DNA of 64,000 bases from Ipomoea triloba (GCF_003576645.1 NC_044916.1:26854755-26918754); one strand, 5' to 3'; counted from the first letter of the stretch, positions 1-15,300 are shown. Numbers and translations are program-made. The notes: generated by a model from the letters alone, not told the origin.

Positions 1-290
1 ACACCTTAGGTGGTGTGTTTTAGTTAAGGTAAGTGGTGTGTTTTACACCTTGAGTGGTGTGTTTTAGTAAGGTCAGTGTTGCATTGTTACACCTTGAGTG
101 GTGTGTTTTACTAAGGTCAGCGGTGTATTTTACACCATATGAGGTGTGTTTTACATATTGAGTGGTGTGTTTTAATAAGGTCAGTGTTGCATTCTTACAC
201 CTTGACTGGTGTGTTTTAGTAAGGTTAGTGGTGTGTTTTACACCTTATGTGGTGTGTTTTAGTAAACTCAGTGGTCCATTTTGCAACTGT
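1..290. repeat. Minisatellite with TGGTGTGTTTTA motif
   Basis: Imperfect tandem units of about 40-45 bp contain the alternating phrases 'ggtgtgtttta' and 'acacctt(g/a)a'. The same motif, inverted, recurs in the introns of the neighbouring Ulp1-like pseudogene and at 4.0-4.9 kb. No coding potential is visible. The array starts at or before the window edge. Confidence 0.8.
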
Positions 291-424
291 GGCATAATTT
301 GTGCATTCAACCAAAAAGTAGTAACAAATAAAGTTCCTAAACAACATAGTCAAAGCTATTAGCAGTTAAAAAACTACGTACCAGCTGTCCTAGACATATC
401 ATAATGTCAACCAAAAAGTATTGT

Positions 425-3400
425 CTAATCATCAGTGTCAAAGAACCCACAAAACAGATAGTGCAACATCAAACTTACCGCCAAAGTCAGTTTTCCAGTC
501 CAAACTCTGCTGCTTGTTGTATGTTCCGGGCTTTTGTGCTCATTTACATCTGACATGACAAGTGCAGTTAAGTATTTGATTCTTAAAACATTCAACTGGT
601 CCTTGTTTTCTTTTTCCAAACCACAGTCTCATAGTTCTGGTAATTGCCCTCTGAATGTTTCCATATGGCGCATGAGGAACACACCACAATCAACCTTGTT
701 TTTGTTATCCCTCCAAGACATCTTCATTCTCTTTAGTTTCAACTTCGCAATCTTCTCAGATTTGTAAGTTGATTTCAAACCAGTCATGAACATTGAAAGA
801 AATTTTTGCTACATACAATTAAAGGCATAGAAATTGTAGTTATTGAATATAGTGTTGTGTATGAGAAAAGCAAGAGGTCAGTGTGTTACCAATGTCGTAG
901 GCACAATTCCATATTTGTCATCAGTTTTGCAAACTTTAGATGAGTTGTCTATTGCCTCAAATCTCTCACACAGTGGATCAAAATGAATCATGTAATAGTG
1001 CTGAGATGCTATTATTGGAAACAGAAACTATCAAAGGAAAAAAATTGTGTCAAAATGTGTACCAAAATCACCAATCAAATAATAGAATGTACTAAGCAAT
1101 TCGTAACACTTACATGTTGAATGTTTTTCCATTGGGTCTCCACTGCAAAGGTTTTATCCACAAGGTAGTTGTCACTGAATTTCATAAATCTCTCATCCTC
1201 TTCGCCAAGGGGATCCACAACTGTGTACAGCTGCAATTTAAATGTTATTATTGTTAGAACTTGTACGTTTTTCAGGATTTATTTGTTTTATAATTTTAAC
1301 TTACAGTTGTCCACGTGGAAGCAAAGAATCTCGACGAAAGCCGATCCTCCTCATTATTATTCAAAATAGCTGCCCAAGCATCAATGATACTTGTGGGGAT
1401 CTCAAAGTTTGGCTTTAGTAACAACATATCTTCCCAGAGAATAACTCTTGATTGAAACCTGAATAATTCTTGGCTCCTGGAAATGGATATGCACAAGGTA
1501 AATAAAAATAAATGTACTGACTCCAAACACACCAATCAATGTTATAAAATACACGACTAAACAATTCAAACACAGAAAGCCCCACCCCATGATACCCAAA
1601 CAGTAGTCAACTGCAATTTACAAACACACGTATTAAAACACACCATACTATGTGATAAAACACACCAGTTTTCATGTTAAAACACACTAATTAACCACAC
1701 ATAACACCAAATGCATCTACCATCGCAAAACTCACCACCATTTTTACTAAAACACACCACTAAACAATTCTATGTTTAAAAGCAGCAACCATCTAGTATA
1801 GACACACCAGTAATCAAAACATGCATGAACAAAAGACTTACACATCAGGGTTTGGATTTTCAAGCACCCACTTCCGCACTGCCTCCTCAGTTGCATTGAT
1901 TGGTGCATTTATGTCTATTATTGGGAGGGGCTGTCGGGGCCGAAGTGGGGAGTATTCCAGCACTGGTCATTTTCCCTTGTCCTTTGCTTGGATTTCTGGG
2001 GGTGGTTCTGATGAACTTCCTGGTGGGGCTTGATCTGGGGTTACCTGCTATATTCATTTATAAGTTTTTTTTTTCCATTGTTTTTTGTATTTGTGTAATG
2101 AAATATAGTGGCTTTACCTCATCACTTGGGGCTGGAATTTCAGTTCTGATTTCCTGAGGTCTTTCAGCTGCCCGAGGTATCTCTTCACCTACTTCTGCTT
2201 CACCTCCATCAACATTCACTCCAACAGCATCTCCTTCTTGTCTCTGCTCACCATCACCATATTCTCTGGCTACAGCATTGACGTCATCCCAACCATGGTT
2301 TTGCTCTTCCTGCATCAGTCCAAGACTAAATGATGGGATATCATTCAGATAAGTCCTTTTCTGGACTGCACGCACAATTTCATCAACTAAATTTAGGACA
2401 TCTGGGTTACCCCAGTATGCGTCCTCCTCTTGAGAGAATGTCAGGTCCTGTTCTTCCTGAGCTTTAAATCCAAGCAGCTGCCTTGCTGATTCAAACATTT
2501 TCTTGAATCTTTCATTCTCAAGGATTGCAGAAGGTGCGGTCTCAACAAGAGTTGATATTCTTAGCAGCGCTGTTGCAATGGTCCTTGTGGTGCTGGTGAT
2601 TTCGTCAACAAAATCCTGTATATAGAATAGCTGCTGGTTAGTAATGAACCAATATTTTTATTAAAACACACCATTCAACGTTATAAAATACACGACTAAA
2701 CAATTAACCACTCCCCACCCATGATACGCAAACACACAATACTCTGCTTATATGCACAAAACACACTATTATATGTGATAAAACACACTAATAAATATCA
2801 AGATATGCACTCGTGTTTACCTCTAATCCTTCTGGTAGTCTGGGGTTCTGTTCCCGCGGCTCTGGTTGGGGTGGGACATCAGCCTGTGGAATCGATGGAC
2901 CTGCTTCTTCAGGTGGGGTATTTCCCAGCTCCAAAGCACTATCAATGTGCCCAAACCCGAAGCCACCAGATTTTATTTCAGCTTGCTCTCTCATTGACAG
3001 CAGCTTGAATGTCCAAGATCGGAATGCTAGGTAGCTTCTTGGCACAGTACGTCTGTAAAGCACCACCCGGTCAGCATAGAATACCTGCATATTGTGTTTC
3101 ACAGTATTATTAGTTGGATTGTGTGTGATGTTTTAATGGATTTGGAGGTGATGGGAGTGGGTTTACCGTCAGGAATAGAATTAGCCCTCCAAAGATCTTG
3201 TCTGCGCTTCTCTCCCAGGAAATCTAGCTAGTAACCAGTGAATTGATCACCATTTGACACCAGTTGAGGTTTGGGATGTTGTCCACATCATGAAGATGGT
3301 CAATGTAGTTTTGGTTGACATAACCATTTACCATCGGGTCTATTAACACAGTGATCACCAGCAGGGCAAAGTGTCTCTTGAACCAAGGATCACCAGCATC

Positions 3401-4005
3401 AGTTTCTAACATCCTTGTGATCATAGCACCTGGTGTAATACATGCTGTTGTCTTCTCAAAAATTGCCCTCCATTCCCGCAGGATTTCTGGAACTGCCCTT
3501 GCAGCTCGCTTTGTTATTTCAATCTGTCCCATAGGAAGCCCAAGAGTTGCAGCAACATCAGCTGCAGTGATATGGATTGACTGTCCATTCTGGAGTTGTA
3601 AGGTGCAGCTCCTTGGATCAAAGTTTTCCACTAACCACAACCCTAATCTGCGTGGTATGTTGGTGATGTTAAGGTCTAGTAGGTTGCCCATTCCCATCTC
3701 CCTCACACACTGTTGTTGTGCAGGGTTAAGCCGGACTACATTCTTGGTTATTCTTGTTGGTAGGGACCTTATATGAAGCTCATCATCGCTGCTTTGTCCT
3801 GAGCCATCCTCCTCACTCTCACCCTCACTCTCTTGCTCCGTATTATCATTTGGTTCTGGGCTTTGAATTGGCTCTGCCTGTTGTTGGTCAGCATGCTCCT
3901 GGGCAGGCTGCTGAGTTTGTTCTTCTGCTTGCTCGGGTGCAGAGTTTGTTCTGGGTTCCTTTGCTCTGGATGTCTCCCCCTGTTCAGTTGCTTTTCTTTT
4001 GTTGC
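425..4005 (-). pseudogene. Ulp1-type (C48) cysteine protease-like gene, degenerate
   Basis: Exon-like blocks with matching splice sites lie at 4005-3167, 3084-2821, 2615-2118, 2044-1842, 1476-1305, 1230-1114, 1027-890 and 808 to about 425. The first block has an acidic Gln/Glu-rich start, then a domain with VAATLGLP. A 'FYADRVVLYRRTVPRS' segment follows in the second block. The last blocks carry the C48 catalytic hallmarks: HYYMIHFD...AIDNSS (His and acid region) and VDCGVFLMRHMETF (Cys). At least three in-frame stops break it: TAG at 3224-3226, TGA at 1967-1969 and TGA at 629-631. A short exon near 4515-4540 may lie upstream; the true 5' end was not found. Such Ulp1-domain proteins are amplified in plant genomes with Mutator-like or CACTA transposons, so a transposon origin is likely. 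No terminal repeats were identified. Confidence 0.75.
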
Positions 4006-4019
4006 CTACATGATATTTT

Positions 4020-4900
4020 TAATTTAAATTAGTAATCAAATCATTCACCAGTAGACATAATAAAACACACCATTATCATCAGTAGACATACTAAAACACA
4101 CCATTATCACCAATGCCTAAATCCACTTAGTCACGCAAAATGCACTTAGTCAAATGTAGAAAATATACACCAGTAACAAAAAAAAACCAATTAAGTGAAT
4201 CTATTACACCAGTACTCAGATTAAAACACCAATTAAGTGAATCTATTACACCAGTACTCAGATTAAAACACACCATCTACGAATCTATTACACCAGTACT
4301 CAGATTAAAACACACCATCTACCCAGCTATTACACCAGTACTCAGATTAAAACACACCATCTACCCAGCACACATAAAATGTGACTACCCTTGTAAAACT
4401 AATCAACATCTATAAAAAATCACACTATTATACATACTAAAATGCACAACTGGACAGATTAGGACACTATTATACATACTAAAATGCACAACTGGACAGA
4501 TTAGGACACACCATTACCTGCCTTGCATATTGAACGACAGTAAATCACATGGAAAGCACCAATATAAGTAAAAACACACTACTAATCGTATATAATGCCA
4601 CCAATATAAGTAAAAACACACTACTAATCGTATATAATGCACCAGTAATAAGTAAAAACACACTACTAATCGTATATAATGCACCAGTAGACATACTAAA
4701 ACACACCATTCTCACCAATGCTGCACCAGTAGACATACTAAAACACACCATTCTCACCAATGCCTAAATCCACTTAATACTAAAACACACCATTCTCACC
4801 AATGCCTAAATCCACTTAGCCACGCAGAATGCACTTAGTCAAATATATAAAAATATACACCAGTCAACGTTTTAAAAATCACTAGTGCAATGCTCTAACA
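4020..4900. repeat. Cluster of four short minisatellites
   Basis: Several tandem families lie side by side: units containing 'acaccagtactcagatt' (about 4 copies, 4200-4370), a 44-bp unit ending 'ggacagattaggacac' (2 copies, 4420-4510), a 42-bp unit containing 'ataagtaaaaacacactac' (3 copies, 4556-4684), and units containing 'agacatactaaaacacacc' (2-3 copies, 4683-4800). All share the AAAACACACCA core, the complement of the motif at 1-290. This probably lies in or upstream of the 5' part of the Ulp1-like pseudogene. Confidence 0.85.
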
Positions 4901-5441
4901 CACCATTCCACCTCCCTCCACCACGATACACCAAATACACATATTATTGCGCAATACACTAGTATAATCTCAAATATGAACAAGATTTATCTCGATAATG
5001 CACAAACAACACTTTACATGGTGCCCTAGTCCTAAATGCAACAATAATTTGCGATTTTTTGCACTATTTTTGAACTAAAATGATGTGGTTACACTGTGAG
5101 AGTATACCGTTGGTTTTCGTCATTGTTCCTTGTCTGCTGAAGTTGACTTGTACGTTTTCTTCCAAACCGACGGTCGTTGTTTGTGATGGAGTCTTCTAAC
5201 GTCGTCCGTTGTCCTTCAACGACGTCCGGTGGTCGGTTCTCTATGATCGGCGACTGCAGTTTTTCGCTTCGACAGGTTTAGCGGGGGAATGGAGAGCGTT
5301 GTGTTGTGTGTTCAGTGCGTTGGGATTGTGAATCGAAACAACGGAGTGGGGTTAGACAGTGCGGTTTGAATAATGTAAATTGTCCAATCTACCCCTCCTT
5401 CACGTTATTCTTCAACACATCGCGATTTTATTTTGACAAAT
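4901..5441. other. Spacer without a recognisable gene
   Basis: Mixed sequence. The stretch 5100-5400 is less AT-rich and could be the 5' region of the minus-strand Ulp1-like gene, but no start codon can be assigned. Nothing else was recognised. Confidence 0.4.
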
Positions 5442-5442
5442 N

Positions 5443-5519
<77 letters not shown>
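5442..5519. repeat. (AT)n microsatellite beside an ambiguous base
   Basis: About 38 AT dinucleotides follow a single N at 5442. The N directly before the repeat suggests an unresolved or joined assembly position, so the repeat length is unreliable. Confidence 0.95.
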
Positions 5520-5523
<4 letters not shown>

Positions 5524-5563
5524 TTTTGTACAATTTATGAAAATAACTCCGCTCATTTTTTAC

Positions 5564-5984
5564 TGTTATAATAATAATAATTAATTAAACCAAGTGAGAA
5601 TGCAAAAGCAAGTGGCAGCAGATTGAAGAAAAATTCAGCAGTAGCACATTAATGATAAAAGTGGATGTTAGGTGAATTAGCAAGACTTAATGTTAGGCAT
5701 GGATGCATAATTATGTTAGGCATGCATGCATGAAACATGATTAAGTGGTAAAGTTAGGCATGTCTTTGACATAGCAAATAAACAAATGGTAGAAGTACTA
5801 CACGTAGCATCTTTCCTTTACTATATATATATATATATATATGTTGTACTAGCTTGTTGTGTATTAGGAATGCAGTAGTGTACCGAAACAAAGAAATAAA
5901 TTTTCCATTCCTACTCATCTTTCATAATCCTTCCCTCTTTCTCTCAATATTATATAGATATATTTAGATTAAATATATCTAACA
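5564..5984 (+). repeat. Left (5') LTR of the copia element
   Basis: 421 bp, starting TGTTATAATAA and ending ATATCTAACA. It is nearly identical to the right LTR. The right copy is 10 bp longer, mainly because of an extended TAA/ATT run near its start and AT-repeat differences. Confidence 0.97.
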
Positions 5985-6040
5985 TTTGGTATCAGAGCCT
6001 ATCAACCTTCCAACCCCGAGATATTTTTCCTTAGTGAAGT

Positions 6041-7534
6041 ATGGCCAATAATTTCAATATTGTATGGTCGGGTCCTAAATTAGATGGGAAACTCGATTAC
6101 AATTATTGGCAAATTATGATGACCACACATTTGAAAGCTCAAAATCTTTGGAGCTATGTTGATCCTGGTATACCAGAAGGAGCTGATGCAGCTGTTGTAC
6201 GGCGAGATCAATTAGCCTTGGGACAAATTCACCAAGGTGTTCACTACTCCATTTTTGGGCAACTAGCTCGTGCTGAAACAGCAAAAGAAGCTTGGGACAT
6301 CTTAAAGGTGTCAAACAAAGGAGTCGACCGGTCATAGAAGTCTAAGCTGCAGACGTTGAGAAGGTTGTATGATCGTTGTGAGATGGCTTCTACAGAAACC
6401 GTAGATATGTATTTCTCTCGTCTTATTGATCTTGTAAATAAGATGAGGTTATACGGAGACACAATTGAAGATGATGCAGTGGTTGAAAAAGTTCTACGAA
6501 CGATGCCGATAAAGTATGACCATGTGGTGGTTTCAATAACAGAGTCACACGATACCGAGGACTTGACAATTGCTGAGTTAAAAGGTATGATAGAAAGTCA
6601 TGTTGAAAGAATTGCGTCAAAATCGGAACCACTAGCAGAAGAAGCTTTGAAGAGTCAAGTCACCCTTAATATGACTGGCTCAAATCAAAGAGGTGGAGGA
6701 TCAGGTAGAGGTTGCGGTAGAGGAAGAGGAGGATTTAGAGGAAGAGGACGTGGTAACTCTTATCAAGGAAGAGGACGTGGCAACTCCAATCAAGGAAGAG
6801 GAGGAGGTAATGCCATGCAAGGTAAATTTCCATTTAATTGCTACAATTGTGACAAGTATGGACACAAAATTGCAGATTGCTGGTATACAGAGGAAAATCA
6901 TGAAAATCAAGCAACTGTTGCTGAAAAATCTGGTGAGAGTTTTACTGAACCTGAAAGCTTATTTTTGGCCAGTAACAATTTATCTGCAGATGAAAACATA
7001 TGGTTCTTGGATACTGGATGTAGTAACTATATGTGTGGGAAGAAAGAATTGTTTTCAGAGTTGGATGAATCAATACGATCTGAGGTGACATTTGGAAATA
7101 AGTCAAAAGTGTCAATTTTGGGAAAAGGTAAAATCTCTATTCAATTGAAGGATGGTACTCACAATTTTATATCCGATGTTTTCTATGTTCCTGAATTACA
7201 CCAAAATTTGTTGAGTATGGGACAATTGTCAGAAAAAGGATATAAAATTAATATCACTCGAGGGTGTTGTACCATTATTGATGCCAAGGGAGTTTTGATT
7301 GCAAAGGTAAATATGTCTCAAAATCGACTATTTCCTTTAAAAATCAATCATGCATTTCTTACTTGCTTTAATTCTGAGATCCGCGATGATAATTGGTTGT
7401 GGCATATGCGGTTTGGGCATTTTCATTTCTCAGGATTAAATTACTTAGCAAGAAAGAAACTTGTTTCTGATTTGCCGATTATTAATGTTCCTGACAAAAT
7501 TTGTGAAAGTTGTTTGATTGGGAAGAAGCATTGA
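6041..7534 (+). pseudogene. copia gag-protease region with premature stops
   Basis: From ATG 6041 the frame encodes a copia Gag (UBN2-type, with YNYWQIMM near the start) interrupted by TAG at 6335-6337. The same frame resumes to a Gly/Arg-rich stretch, a CX2CX4HX4C zinc knuckle (CYNCDKYGHKIADC) and an aspartic protease with FLDTGCSN. It then runs into the integrase pre-domain and stops at TGA 7532-7534. The stops are single-base changes in otherwise good coding sequence, so the polyprotein can no longer be made in one piece. Confidence 0.9.
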
Positions 7535-8791
7535 GAACCTTTTCCTGTAGGCAAGTCCAAAAGAGCCACAAAGCAATTGGAGATTGTTCACTCAGATCTG
7601 TGTTCATTAGAAGTCCCTTCAAATGGAGGTTGTAAGTATTTTATTACCTTCATTAATGATTTCAGTAGGAAAACATGGGTTTATTTTCTGAAACAAAAGT
7701 CATATGCATGTGATGTTTTCTAACAATTTAAGGTGTTTGTTGAAAAACAGAGTGGTCATCAGATTAAAGTTTTGAGAACTGATAAAGGTACAGAATATAT
7801 TGCTTGTGATGAATTTTTAAAGAAAAATGGTATCCAGCATCAGATGACAGCTAGGTACACTCCACAACAAAACGAAGTGGCTAAAAAGAAGAATAGATCT
7901 ATCATGGATATGGTGAGATGCATGATGAAATCTAAAAACTTGCCTAAACCTTTTTGGGCAGAAGCTGTTGTTTGTGCTATTCATGTGTTGAACAGGTGTC
8001 CAACGAAAAGTGTTTGTGATAAGACACCTGAGGAGGCTTGGAGTGGAAAAAAGCCATCTATCAGACATCTCAAGGTTTTTGGATGTTTGGCATATGCACA
8101 TGTGCCAGATCAGTTGAGAAAGAAGTTGGATGATAAAGGTGAGAAGTGTATTTTTATTGGTTATAGCGACACTTCAAAGGCTTATAAATTGTATAATCCT
8201 GAAACTCAAAAGGTTGTTATAAGTCGTGATGTCACTTTTGATGAATATGGTGCATGGGATTGGTCAACTAAAGAAGAAAGGTCAGTTGGTGTTCCCATTA
8301 TTCCTGATAATGAGCAATTGGTTTCAGATAATGTTCAGTCTTCTTTACAGCCAGAGTCATCAATTCGGAGATCTCAACGCGAGCGCCACTTACCAGCTCG
8401 TTTAGAAGATTATGTTTTGGGTAATGATAATGACTTGTCTGATGAAGAGATTGTTCAGTTTGCTCTTTTTGCAGATAGTGACCCTATATCATTTGAGAAG
8501 GCTGCTACAGAAACTCATTGGCTTAATGCAATGGATGAGGAGATTCATGCCATTGAAAAGAATGGTACTTGGGAGTTAACTGAATTACCTCCCGAAAAGA
8601 AGCCAATTGAAGTAAAGTGGGTCTACAAAACCAAATACAAGTCAAATGGTGAGATTGACCGTCTCAAGACATGGTTGGTAGCAAAGGGTTACAAGCAAAA
8701 ATCAAATATCTTTACAGAGCCCTTGAAGACAAAGACATCTCTCAAACTGAAGAAAGAAATTGGGATGAGGAATATATCCAACTTGGTTTAA
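7535..8791 (+). pseudogene. copia integrase plus fused pol ends
   Basis: Same frame as gag. A TAA at 7723-7725 adds another break; the open part from 7733 to the TAA at 8789-8791 covers the integrase core (TDKGTEY, TPQQNEVA) and the chromodomain-side linker. It then enters reverse transcriptase (WVYKTKYKSNGE). After GYKQ the sequence jumps in frame to the conserved extreme C-terminus of copia pol (FTEPLKTKT...KLKKEIGM). All catalytic reverse transcriptase and RNase H motifs are therefore deleted. Confidence 0.9.
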
Positions 8792-8799
8792 GGGGGCAA

Positions 8800-9230
8800 T
8801 GTTATAATAATAATAATATTATTATTATTATAATTAATTAAACCAAGTGAGAATGCAAAAGCAAGTGGCAGCAGATTGAAGAAAAAATTCAGCAGTAGCA
8901 CATTAATGATAAAAGTGGATGTTAGGTGAATTAGCAAGACTTAATGTTAGGCATGGATGCATAATTATGTTAGGCATGCATGCATGAAACATGATTAAGT
9001 GGTAAAGTTAGGCATGTCTTTGACATAGCAAATAAACAAATGGTAGAAGTACTACACGTAGCATCTTTCCTTCACTATATATATATATGTTGTACTAGCT
9101 TGTTGTGTATTAGGAATGCAGTAGTGTACCGAAACAAAGAAATAAATTTTCCATTTCTACTCATCTTTCATAGTCTTTCCCTCTTTCTCTCAATATTATA
9201 TATATATATTTAGATTAAATATATCTAACA
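8800..9230 (+). repeat. Right (3') LTR of the copia element
   Basis: 431 bp, beginning directly after the polypurine tract and ending at CA before the TTTAC target duplication. Confidence 0.97.
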
Positions 9231-9235
9231 TTTAC

Positions 9236-9464
9236 TTTATTTTTCATTCATCAAATCTTGCAGATCAATAGTTTGGATTTGCCTACGCGTTCTAACCTAA
9301 GGATTGGTTTTAATATGATTAGGATTACAGACAAAAACACACGGACAAACTCGAATAAAAAAAAATGGATGACGGAATGAAACACTATAACAACAATCTT
9401 TCAAACATAATGAAACACACAAGGCAAAAACCACCAAATGCACTAACACAAAAACGACCGCAAA
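9236..9464. other. Spacer
   Basis: No gene or repeat was recognised. It lies between the retrotransposon target duplication and an inverted-repeat element. Confidence 0.4.
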
Positions 9465-9791
9465 TTATATTGTGGACCATGGTCCATAATGCATTGTAGA
9501 CCATGATCATAGCTGATACTGCAGTTGTGTTGAATGGATATTGTAGTTGTGTTGAAAGGAAACTGCAATTGCACGGAATAGAAATTGTTCATCTATTCAA
9601 CACAACTGCAGTATCCGTTCAACACAACAACAGTATTTTTTCAATACAACTGCAGTATCTTTTCAACACAACTGCAGTTCCAGATGGATGACACGGTCTC
9701 TGTTCCGCGCAACTGCAGTTCCCTTAGCTTTCAACACAATTGTAGTATACTTTCAACACAAATGCATTGTGTACCATGGTCCACGGTATAA
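9465..9791. mobile_element. Inverted-repeat MITE with internal CAACTGCAGT repeats
   Basis: Terminal inverted repeats of about 34 bp (9465-9498 and 9758-9791) centre on 'ggaccatggtcc'. The interior is filled with direct and inverted copies of 'ttcaacacaactgcagta'. No coding capacity is seen. The transposon class is not clear because no convincing target duplication was found. Confidence 0.8.
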
Positions 9792-10768
9792 CGACTGAAA
9801 AACGACTACCATAGAAATAGGAAAACGGGAAATTATAACCAAAAAAAAAAAAAAGTACAGCTGCCGAATGGGTTTAACACTGGGAATTTTCAATGCACAA
9901 AGCCATTATTAAATATTGCACGTGACAGAAAATGTTAGCCCCACCAGTTAAAAAAAAAAAAGAAAAAAAGAAAGAAGCAAACCATACACACAATACCGAC
10001 CAAAAAAAAAAAAAAAAAAGCCTGCCGAGACGCCATGGACAAACATACACCATAACAACATGCAACAAACCACCAATCAAAATTTATTAAAAAAAAAAAA
10101 AATTAACACACATAGAATCCCTAATTTAAACCATTTTTTTTGGTACAAAAAACAAGTGCAGGAGCCGACTAGAAGCAATCCACATAGCTTCGATGCACAA
10201 ACATAATAATTGAGATTGCACATTGCTACAAAAACACTAAAAACCCATACATGACAATGAATAGATACAAAAACTAAAGACAAAGCCCATTTGTAAAAAC
10301 ACTATGCCGTACAAAACCAAAGCGCCCAGAACCCCCATAACATTGGACGCCCCCACAACCACAAAATGCTAATTGTTAACAGGAACACAGAATAAATGCA
10401 CAACTACAGTCAAGAACGATGCACGATACATACCTATTGAATAAAAATGTAAAGTAACATACTTGGCGAATCCATAGCACCACACGCTCACAAAAAGAAT
10501 TCAACAATACGAGGAGGCAAGAATCCACGTCAAAACACAAAGAAACACTACTAAACTCAATGAAAAATGGCAAAAACACATAATAATCTCTCACAAGGTC
10601 ACAACTATACTGCTTGACCACAAAGTCTTTAGCAAATTTTGATTGTTAACTATTAGATAAATAGATTAAATCTCATTTCGAACAAACTAAAAACTAAATA
10701 ATTATTTTATAAAAAATTAAAAGTCATGGGCCTTGCCTAGGTAATTCAAGCTCGGTTGCAGTTTGTGT
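9792..10768. other. Spacer with homopolymer A runs
   Basis: Contains several A-runs (9840-9855, 9950-9968, 10001-10018, 10089-10102). No gene was recognised, and the open frames here have no family resemblance. Confidence 0.4.
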
Positions 10769-11868
10769 TAGGCTATGTTTGGCAAACCTAGTTGAAAGTT
10801 GAAAAGTAACTGAAAGCTACAAAGCTATAAGCTAGAAGCTGAAAATTAAAGAGTTGTTAAACTAGTTGTTAACTTGTTATCCTTAAAAATGTTTGATATA
10901 ATTAATTTTTTGATAAGATGATAAATGTAAAAAAAATTAAAAAGGATATCTTCATAAAATTTAATTAGTTTTAAATTTAAATATGTTTGTTTACATATAA
11001 AATAATGAAAGTAATATATTTTAATAAAATATAAAGTAAGAACGTATATTTGGAAATATATAAAGTAAAACAAAATGTTTATAGTTCATAAAATTAGTTC
11101 ATACAAAAATTAGGGTCACACTTGTGTGAGACCGTCTCACGGATCTTTGTTCGTGAGACGGGTCGGGTCGGGTCGAAACACCATGCAAATGTCACACTTA
11201 TATATGCAAATGTCATACTTATATGCTCAAATATAATACTAATTAGGAATACAATTTTTATTACTTATAAGAGAAAAAGTATTACGTTTTCCATAATAAG
11301 TAATGTTGACAAGTTTTTCTTACTTATAAGTGAAAATATAATACTTTTGAGGAAAAATGTAATACTTTTAAATCGAAATGTAAAAGTATTGTATTTTCCC
11401 TTAAAATATTACATTTACCCTTATAAGTAACAAAATTTTTATTTCTGATTAGTATTACATTAGAGCATATAAGTATGACATTTGTACGTATAAGTGTTAC
11501 ATTTACATTTTGACCCGACCCGACCCGACATGTCTCACGGTGAGACGGTCTCACATAAGTTTTTGCCCAAAAATTAATGTTCAAACGCACAAATATTAAA
11601 TTGAAATTACAACCAAAAAGATTTTTATTAGGAGGGGTAAAGGATGTCATTTATTTAAAATAATAAGGGTAAAGATGAAAAAAAAACGTTAAGAAACTAC
11701 TAGCTTATTTTTGAAACGCTATCTAAAATTTCAAAATAAACTTTAATTTTATTTTAAGTTACTAGACCTTATTATTTTGGAAAAATTACAAAGCAGAAAT
11801 TATAGCTTATTCATAAGTTAAAATAAGTTATAAGCTTCTAAATAAACTCTACCAAACAGAGAGCCTTA
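10769..11868. mobile_element. hAT-like MITE carrying a nested element
   Basis: The ends read 'taggctatgtttggca' (left) and, inverted, 'ctaaggctctctgtttggta' (right). They are followed inward by matching 'agctataagct...' and 'ataagctt...' stretches. This is a common terminal pattern of plant hAT-type MITEs. Its middle is occupied by a separate inverted-repeat element at 11121-11559. A clear 8-bp target duplication was not found. Related partial ends occur at 19340-19445 and 52225-52290. Confidence 0.6.
11121..11559. mobile_element. MITE with GTGAGACCGTCTCAC termini
   Basis: Near-perfect terminal inverted repeats (11121-11140 and 11540-11559, 'gtgagaccgtctcac' core) are followed inward by 'gggtcgggtcgggtcg' on the left and its complement on the right. 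Each end also holds a short hairpin (GTCTCAC/GTGAGAC). The interior is AT-rich with 'tgtaatactttt' phrases in both orientations. It is non-coding and inserted in the older element around it. Confidence 0.88.
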
Positions 11869-12164
11869 GTGTAGATATCAGTATCCTTGTCAGAGACTCA
11901 GAGTGATATTAAGTTCTAGATTATGCCAATAATTTTGTAGTAACTCTCTCAAATAGCAAAATAGGAGGTCTAGTTGGAATTGAAAATCTAGATTTATCAA
12001 AACAATACATTTCATCCACTCTAACAAGAATAAGTGTTGTGTAATATGATATTGCAGAAGGATTCATATCCTGCTGGGAAACACGAAACAAGATCACACG
12101 ATTGTACAACACAACATACAACTAACATTTAATTTTCAATCCTAAGCAACGCCAATCCTTTCCC

Positions 12165-15300
<3,136 letters not shown>

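Larger units (their letters stand above)
5559..9235 (+). mobile_element. Ty1/copia LTR retrotransposon, internally deleted
   Basis: Two LTRs of TG...CA form (5564-5984 and 8800-9230) are flanked by the 5-bp target duplication TTTAC at 5559-5563 and 9231-9235. A primer-binding site 'tggtatcagagc' (initiator tRNA-Met type) begins at 5987, and a purine tract 'aagggggcaa' precedes the right LTR. Interior order is gag, zinc knuckle, protease, integrase, start of reverse transcriptase, then the far C-terminus of pol. This order identifies copia. The interior is only about 2.8 kb because most of reverse transcriptase and RNase H is missing, so the element is non-autonomous. The LTRs differ by a (TAA)n length change and a few substitutions, which points to a fairly young insertion. 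Confidence 0.97.

Noticed and set aside
1296..1535. Open frame on the minus strand as a separate small gene
   Set aside because: Its coding part from about 1305 to 1476 is one exon of the degenerate Ulp1-like gene with clean splice ends.
3351..3776. 141-aa plus-strand frame
   Set aside because: It is the antisense shadow of the Ulp1-like pseudogene exon; no family resemblance.
4140..4415. 91-aa repetitive frame
   Set aside because: Translation of a minisatellite with no coding signs.
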